From Pseudomonadota bacterium (GTDB lineage: Bacteria > Myxococcota_A > Polyangia > Haliangiales > Haliangiaceae), in assembly GCA_023430775.1 (NCBI GenBank), contig JAEYYY010000038.1, forward strand, positions 1 through 35,027: 35,027 nucleotides of DNA. Direction: 5' to 3'. Positions 25,597 through 35,027 of the stretch are shown here, piece by piece. Within the stretch, counting starts at the first letter, position 1, and every line of letters begins with the position of its first letter. A program made the position numbers and the translations under genes. The notes below the pieces were generated by a model, which ran no database searches, was not told where the DNA came from, and was given only the letters and a program-made list of their open reading frames with translations.

Positions 25597-26586
25597 TCAG
25601 CGGAAGGTCGTGTACTCGAAGGAGGTGGGGAGCCAGAAGCTGATGCCGATCTGGAACATCACGTTGTTGATGAACGAGGAGTCGGCGTTCTTCTTCGCGA
25701 GCTCCGCGGTGTCGTTCATGCCGACCTCGCGGTTCGTGGGCTCGAACTTGTCGATGAAGATGTAATCGCGGACGCCGGCGTTGACGGTGAGCCACTTCGA
25801 GAGGAAGAAGCGCATGCCGGCGCCGACGTTGGGCTGGATCAGGAAGTTGGTGAAGCCGGGGAACTTGGTGTCGCGCGGAATCACTTCCGACTGACCTGCG
25901 CCGATGCCGGCGACGAACTGGACTTCCCAGGTGACGATCTTCTTGTCGAGGATCGCGAACTTTCCGTACACCGGCACGTAGTGGAAGTTGAGCGCGGCGC
26001 TCCACTTGTACTCGTTGACCGTGGGGAGGCGGCGGGCCTGGCGAGCGACGAGATCGAACGGCTCGCGGAACGCGCGCTGGTAGTACATGCCCTCGACGCC
26101 GATCGCGAGCACGTCGGTGAGGTAGTACGCGAGCTCGCCACCGACGGTGTAGTGGCGAACCATGTTGTCGTTCATCGTGGTGCCGACGAACGGATAGAGC
26201 TCGGTGCGCCGGACCTTGAGGAACGGCTTGCGGACGACGGTGATGATGTCCGACCACGACAGCGGCGTCTTGCGAATCGGCCCGCTGACGACGGCGGCGT
26301 TCGCCTTGTCGGCGGCGGCCATGTCGCTCTCGAGGTCGTTCGGCTTCGCCGGCTCGTCGACGCCCATGTCGATCTCGTTGGGATCGACCGGCGCATCCTT
26401 CGCGGGCGGCTTCTCGTCGCCACCCATCTCGATCTCGCCTCCCGCATCGGGTGCAGGCGCCGGCGCCGGCGCTGGTTTCTTGGGCTGAGCGACCGCTGTG
26501 CCGGCAAACGCCGCAGCACATACGAAAGCCACCCAGACGGATCGATGGACGGATCGATGGTTAGCCCGCATTCGTAGGAGGTTCAT
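25597..26586 (-). CDS. Outer-membrane beta-barrel protein (myxobacterial type), copy 1
   Basis: 329 residues from the ATG at 26586, chosen for the AAGG 8 nt upstream; an internal ATG at 26571 has no such site and a GTG at 26607 is less likely. Signal peptide (AAAFAGTAVAQ), then a ~90-residue Pro/Ala and acidic linker with the near-repeat EIEMGGDE / EIDMGVDE, then a barrel of ~210 residues (TELYPFVGTTMNDNMVRHYTVGGELAYYLTDVLAIGVEGMYY..., VTWEVQFVAGIGAGQSEV, GAGMRFFLSKWLTVNAGVRDYIFID). Paralogous to the downstream barrel. Located just after ftsY on the same strand, with a 104-nt gap that could hold a promoter. Confidence 0.82.
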   Translation of the reverse strand: MNLLRMRANHRSVHRSVWVAFVCAAAFAGTAVAQPKKPAPAPAPAPDAGGEIEMGGDEKPPAKDAPVDPNEIDMGVDEPAKPNDLESDMAAADKANAAVVSGPIRKTPLSWSDIITVVRKPFLKVRRTELYPFVGTTMNDNMVRHYTVGGELAYYLTDVLAIGVEGMYYQRAFREPFDLVARQARRLPTVNEYKWSAALNFHYVPVYGKFAILDKKIVTWEVQFVAGIGAGQSEVIPRDTKFPGFTNFLIQPNVGAGMRFFLSKWLTVNAGVRDYIFIDKFEPTNREVGMNDTAELAKKNADSSFINNVMFQIGISFWLPTSFEYTTFR

Positions 26587-26690
26587 AACACGCGCCTTTT
26601 TCCCCACTCAAGCAAATGGGTGAGGAGTTGTCTGGTGGACGATCGACCTCAGATCAGTGGCGCGACACCGCGAAATCTGTCTCGGTTGCG

Positions 26691-27911
26691 TCAGGCGGCC
26701 GATTCGGTGGTGGCATCTGCGTACAGCGCCTCCACGAACGCAGCTGCATCGAACGGCCTCAGATCGCCGATCTTCTCGCCTACACCGACGAAGCGGACCG
26801 GAACCTTGAGCTCGTCGGCGATGCCGAGCACGACGCCGCCCTTGGCGGATCCGTCGAGCTTCGTGAGGACGATACCCGTGATCTCCATGTCGGCCTTGAA
26901 GGTCTTGGCCTGCGAGATCGCGTTCTGACCGGTGGTGGCGTCGAGCACCATCCAGACCTCGTGCGGCGAGCCGGCCATCGCCTTGTCGCAGACGCGGCGG
27001 ACCTTCTTGAGCTCGTCCATCAGGCCGGCGTTCGAGTGCAGGCGACCGGCGGTATCGCAGATCACGATGTCGAACTTCTCGTCGACGCCGCGCTTCACCG
27101 CATCGAAGATCACCGACGACGGATCGCCGTTGGGCTTGCCCTTGACCACCGGCACGTCGGCGCGCTTGCCCCACTCCTCGAGCTGCTCGGTGGCGGCCGC
27201 GCGGAACGTATCGCCGGCGGCGAGCAGGACCTTCTTGCCTTCCTGCGTCCACTTGTTGGCGAGCTTGCCGATCGTGGTGGTCTTGCCGACGCCGTTGACG
27301 CCGAGGACCAGCAGCACGAACGGCTGGTGCTTGGTGAGGTCGAGCGGTGCGGCGTCGATCGACAGGATCTCGCGCGACGTCCGGCGGATCTGCTTCCAGA
27401 TCTTGTCGGCGTCCTCGAGGTCGGACTTCGATAAGCCCTTCTTGACGGACTGAAAGATCTTGTCGGCGGCGCGCGGCCCGATATCGGCGGTGAACAGCAC
27501 CTCCTCGAGCTCGTCGACCGTGGCGGCGTCGATCTTCTTCTTGCCGAACAGCTTGCCGAGCTTGGCGACGAAGCCACCGCGGGTCTTCTCGAGACCGGCC
27601 TTGTAGGCATCGCGCGCGGCCTGGTCGGGAGAGATGTCCTCCCACTTGCCGTCGTCGGGCTCGGGTTCCTCGGCCGCGGGCGCCTCGGCCTCCGGCTGCT
27701 CCGGCTCCGGCTCGCCAGGCTTGCCGTAGTGCTTGCGCGGCGTCTTGCGGACGCGCGTCGGCTTGACGGGCTCGGCCTCGACGCCGAGGCGCTCGCGGGC
27801 GGTGGTCCCGCCGCGGGCCCTGCTCCTTGCGGCAGCGCGGCGCAGCAGGACGATGACCAACACGATCACGACGAGCGCGATCCCCAGCTGGAGAAGCTCG
27901 ATAGGCTGCAT
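26691..27911 (-). CDS. ftsY: Signal recognition particle receptor FtsY
   Basis: GTPase that docks the SRP-ribosome complex at the inner membrane. 406 residues: an N-terminal hydrophobic helix (~8-24, IALVVIVLVIVLL), unlike E. coli FtsY, which only has an amphipathic membrane-binding region; an acidic Pro/Glu linker (~65-95); the N domain (~100-195); and the G domain with GVNGVGKTTT (204-213), DTFRAAA, DTAGR (286-290), TKLDG (350-354) and GVGEKIGDLRPF. All GTPase motifs are intact. It lies 34 nt after the carboxypeptidase-regulatory-like gene and close to smc. Confidence 0.96.
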   Translation of the reverse strand: MQPIELLQLGIALVVIVLVIVLLRRAAARSRARGGTTARERLGVEAEPVKPTRVRKTPRKHYGKPGEPEPEQPEAEAPAAEEPEPDDGKWEDISPDQAARDAYKAGLEKTRGGFVAKLGKLFGKKKIDAATVDELEEVLFTADIGPRAADKIFQSVKKGLSKSDLEDADKIWKQIRRTSREILSIDAAPLDLTKHQPFVLLVLGVNGVGKTTTIGKLANKWTQEGKKVLLAAGDTFRAAATEQLEEWGKRADVPVVKGKPNGDPSSVIFDAVKRGVDEKFDIVICDTAGRLHSNAGLMDELKKVRRVCDKAMAGSPHEVWMVLDATTGQNAISQAKTFKADMEITGIVLTKLDGSAKGGVVLGIADELKVPVRFVGVGEKIGDLRPFDAAAFVEALYADATTESAA

Positions 27912-27945
27912 GGGCTACTCGGTAATCATCCTCTTGCGAGGATGC

Positions 27946-29622
27946 TTATACCCTGGCGCGTTCGCGGATGGCGCGGTCGACGCGCTCGGATGCTTGCGGC
28001 AACACGGTTTCGGGCGACAGCCGCGGCGAGAAGTAGACCTCCTCGACGAAGTCCGTCAGCTCGGACATCGCCGGGCTCGGGCGCTTGGCGCGCACGTGGT
28101 CGACGATCTGGCGCGGGGACCAGATGCCCCACAGCCGGGCCTCGGGGAGCGACGGCTCGGCGGCGCGGCGATAGAGCTGGAACACGCGCTCGCGCACCGG
28201 GACGAGATCGATGCGCACGCCGCGGAGCTCGCCGCGGTGCGGAATCGACACGGTGAACTTCTCGGTGACGTGACCGGGGGCCGCGACCTCCGCCTTCCAG
28301 TCGCCGAGCGCGAGCTTGTCGATCGCGAAGCTGCCGTCGGCGGCGGACCGCACCTCGCGCTCCTGATCGCCCATCATCAGGCGCACCACCGCGCCCTCGA
28401 CGGGGCGCCCGCGCACGGTATCGCGGACGGCGCCGGTGAAGCTGTCGTCGTTGGGGCGCCGCAGCGTCGACACCAACCCGGGCTTGTTGGTGACCAGGCC
28501 GCCGGTGAGCGGGCTCTCGGGCCCGAGCTCGACGTTGGGCTGCTCGGCTGCCGGGGCCGCCTTCTGGAACCGCTTCCACGGCTTGGCGCGGGCCACGAAG
28601 AAGCCGACGGCGGCGAGCGCGGTCGCGATGAACGCGGCGATCGTGTACGAGACCGGCACCGGCTGCGGCGCCTGCACCTTCACGATCGTCGGATTGCTGC
28701 GCGATGCGCGGATGTACGAGATCGGTGGATCGGCCTGGACCTGGATGCCGAAATCGTGAGGCAGCTGCTGGATGCCCCCGGCGAGCACCTCGGCCTCGAC
28801 CTTGAACGAGTAGTTGCCGTCCTCGCCCGTCGCCCCCTGCGCGAGCCGGCGATCGCCGGACAGCAGCGCGACGGCGGCGCGGGCGACCGGCTTGCCGTCC
28901 TGATCGATCACCTTGCCGGTGACCTCGAGGTCGTCCTCGAACGCGAGGTTCGGCGTCGCGATGTCCGCGGTGGTGGTCGTCGTCGAGGTCAGCTCGAACG
29001 TGGTCTCGGCGGTCGCCTGCTGGCGGCGCTCGTCGCCGGGGAACACCGCGCGAACGCGCTTGGGGCCGGCGCCACCGAGCGTCTTGCGATCGAGCGTGAG
29101 CGGCTTGTTCGAGTCGACGGTCTGCGCCGGCTTGAGCTCCGCGGTATCCGCGGTGCCGAGCGCGAGCTGGACCGGCAGTGACGTCGGCGTGTCCTCGACG
29201 ATCGTCCGGATCTCGAGCTTGATGCCGGCGGGCGATTCCTGGGCGGCGAGGGTGAGCTGGACCTCCGCGCGCGACGGATCGGTGACGCGGGTGACCGGAT
29301 CGGCCTTCTCGAGGAGGTGGCCGCCGTTGAACCGCAGCTCGATCGGGAGCGGTCCGGGGATCACCGAGAACACGCCCCGGAAGTGACCGTCGGGCTCGGT
29401 GTGAGCGACCGTCGATTCGGTGCCGACCTGGATCGTCACGTTCTGGCCGCCGATGCCGTCGCTGGTCAGCTTGTCGACCAGGCGGCCGACGACCTCGACG
29501 CTGTCATCGGCCCGGGTCTTCACCTTGACCAGCGACAACAGGGTTTGCGCCTTGATCTCGACCTGAGGCGCGGCCAGCGCCAGGGCGGTCGGAAAGATCA
29601 ACAGAAGCGCGAGCCAGCGCAC
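27946..29622 (-). CDS. Membrane protein with carboxypeptidase-regulatory-like/Ig-like domains
   Basis: 558 residues from the GTG at 29622, which gives a good signal peptide (VRWLALLLIFPTALALA|APQ) though no clear ribosome-binding site is seen; the frame is open for 2.2 kb upstream only because it is antisense to smc. Two or three beta-sandwich modules fill residues ~20-315 (VVGRLVDKLTSDGIGGQNVTIQVG..., VTGKVIDQDGKPVARAAVALLSGDRRLAQGATGEDGNYSF). A transmembrane helix lies at ~322-342, then a further carboxypeptidase-regulatory-like module (FTGAVRDTVRGRPVEGAVVRLMMG...ADGSFAIDKLALGDWKAEV) and a helical C-terminus (SPRQIVDHVRAKRPSPAMSELTDFVEEVYFSP). No peptidase is attached. Divergent from smc and upstream of ftsY in the same direction. 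Confidence 0.75.
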   Translation of the reverse strand: MRWLALLLIFPTALALAAPQVEIKAQTLLSLVKVKTRADDSVEVVGRLVDKLTSDGIGGQNVTIQVGTESTVAHTEPDGHFRGVFSVIPGPLPIELRFNGGHLLEKADPVTRVTDPSRAEVQLTLAAQESPAGIKLEIRTIVEDTPTSLPVQLALGTADTAELKPAQTVDSNKPLTLDRKTLGGAGPKRVRAVFPGDERRQQATAETTFELTSTTTTTADIATPNLAFEDDLEVTGKVIDQDGKPVARAAVALLSGDRRLAQGATGEDGNYSFKVEAEVLAGGIQQLPHDFGIQVQADPPISYIRASRSNPTIVKVQAPQPVPVSYTIAAFIATALAAVGFFVARAKPWKRFQKAAPAAEQPNVELGPESPLTGGLVTNKPGLVSTLRRPNDDSFTGAVRDTVRGRPVEGAVVRLMMGDQEREVRSAADGSFAIDKLALGDWKAEVAAPGHVTEKFTVSIPHRGELRGVRIDLVPVRERVFQLYRRAAEPSLPEARLWGIWSPRQIVDHVRAKRPSPAMSELTDFVEEVYFSPRLSPETVLPQASERVDRAIRERARV

Positions 29623-29648
29623 GCAAGTGGTGATAGCACGTCCCCCGG

Positions 29649-29675
29649 ACCAATACCCGATGTCAGGGGGTTGGT
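29649..29675. promoter_or_regulatory. Inverted repeat in the smc divergent promoter region
   Basis: ACCAA..CCC (29649-29658) pairs with GGG..TTGGT (29666-29675) across a 7-nt spacer. It sits in the 72-nt gap between the divergent starts of smc and the membrane-protein gene, about 20 nt before the smc ATG. It could be an operator or a leader hairpin. Confidence 0.3.
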
Positions 29676-29694
29676 GCAGTGTCGGCACCCTGTC

Positions 29695-34737
<5,043 letters not shown>

Positions 34738-34749
<12 letters not shown>

Positions 34750-34896
34750 CGAGCCGCGGCGGTGCGGCCGGTGTTGTTGCGGCCGCGACACCTGGTCGCG
34801 AGCTGACGAGCAGCCGGGCGGTGCGGCCGGTGTTGTTGCTTCCGCGACACGTGGTCGCGAGCTGACGAGCAGCCGGGCGGAGCGGCCGGTGTTGTT
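34738..34896 (+). repeat. Three tandem ~58-bp repeats spanning the smc stop codon
   Basis: Copies begin at 34738, 34795 and 34854 with the shared start GTCGCGAGCTGACGAGC. In the first copy this is the last smc codons (Val-Ala-Ser-stop). Each copy also contains GCGGCCGGTGTTGTTGC. Between copies, CGCGAC and GTCGCG form a 6-bp stem around a 5-nt loop (34785-34801 and 34844-34860). Confidence 0.85.
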
Positions 34897-35001
34897 GCGG
34901 CCGGTGTTGTTGCGGCCGGTGTTGTTGCGGCCGGTGTTGTTGCGGCCGGTGTTGTTGCGGCCGGTGTTGTTGCGGCCGGTGTTGTTGCGGCCGGTGTTGT
35001 T
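34882..35001. repeat. 15-bp minisatellite, eight perfect copies
   Basis: Unit GCGGCCGGTGTTGTT repeated eight times without a mismatch. It is an expansion of the core already present once in each preceding 58-bp copy. Because 15 is a multiple of 3, every frame stays open; the minus-strand frame (Ala-Thr-Thr-Pro-Ala repeats) is not taken as a gene. The last 26 bases of the window (35002-35027) hold CGCTCGCTCGCTCG and nothing else recognised. Confidence 0.95.
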
Positions 35002-35027
35002 GCGCGCTCGCTCGCTCGTGACCGCAT

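Overview
The window is GC-rich chromosomal DNA (about two thirds G+C by eye). Its gene content points to a Myxococcota (former Deltaproteobacteria) genome, possibly a Haliangium/Kofleriaceae-like lineage. The grounds are many short lipoproteins, an FHA-GGDEF protein, a large cytoplasmic Ser/Thr kinase, myxobacterial-type outer-membrane barrels, and GTG starts with 4-nt overlaps. This placement is inference; there is no rRNA gene to confirm it. I see no tRNA, rRNA, CRISPR array, insertion sequence or prophage gene. Nearly all of the DNA is coding.

Layout. 1-1231 (+): the 3' part of a secreted CAP-domain protein and an SRPBCC protein. 1303-5282 (-): citrate synthase (gltA), a TPR/beta-barrel protein, and a penicillin-binding transpeptidase without a glycosyltransferase domain. 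5357-8910 (+): a tight cluster of lipoprotein, FHA-GGDEF diguanylate cyclase, soluble histidine kinase, modB and modC, with no modA. 8907-22298 (-): a long co-directional series. In transcription order it is a giant TamB-like protein, a TamA/Omp85 barrel, a Ser/Thr kinase, a 45-residue basic protein, a hotdog thioesterase, YgfZ, and a two-lobed aspartyl-protease-like lipoprotein whose active-site motifs are degenerate. 22518-24484 (+): a PDZ membrane protein, a strong terminator and two lipoproteins. 24639-29622 (-): a carboxypeptidase-regulatory-like membrane protein, ftsY, and two tandem paralogous outer-membrane barrels. 29695-34749 (+): smc, followed by a tandem-repeat tail to the end of the window.

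The window is dominated by envelope biogenesis (TamA/TamB, transpeptidase, barrels, lipoproteins, FtsY) and signalling (c-di-GMP, histidine kinase, Ser/Thr kinase). The most unusual object is the SMC protein. It is 1684 residues against about 1190 usually. Roughly 417 extra residues interrupt its hinge domain exactly between the two hinge halves, and about 75 more lie in the N-terminal ATPase head. The hinge insertion carries a recurring 22-residue unit and a 27-bp perfect tandem repeat. The gene's 3' end, including the stop codon, is itself tandemly repeated and runs into a perfect eight-copy 15-bp minisatellite.
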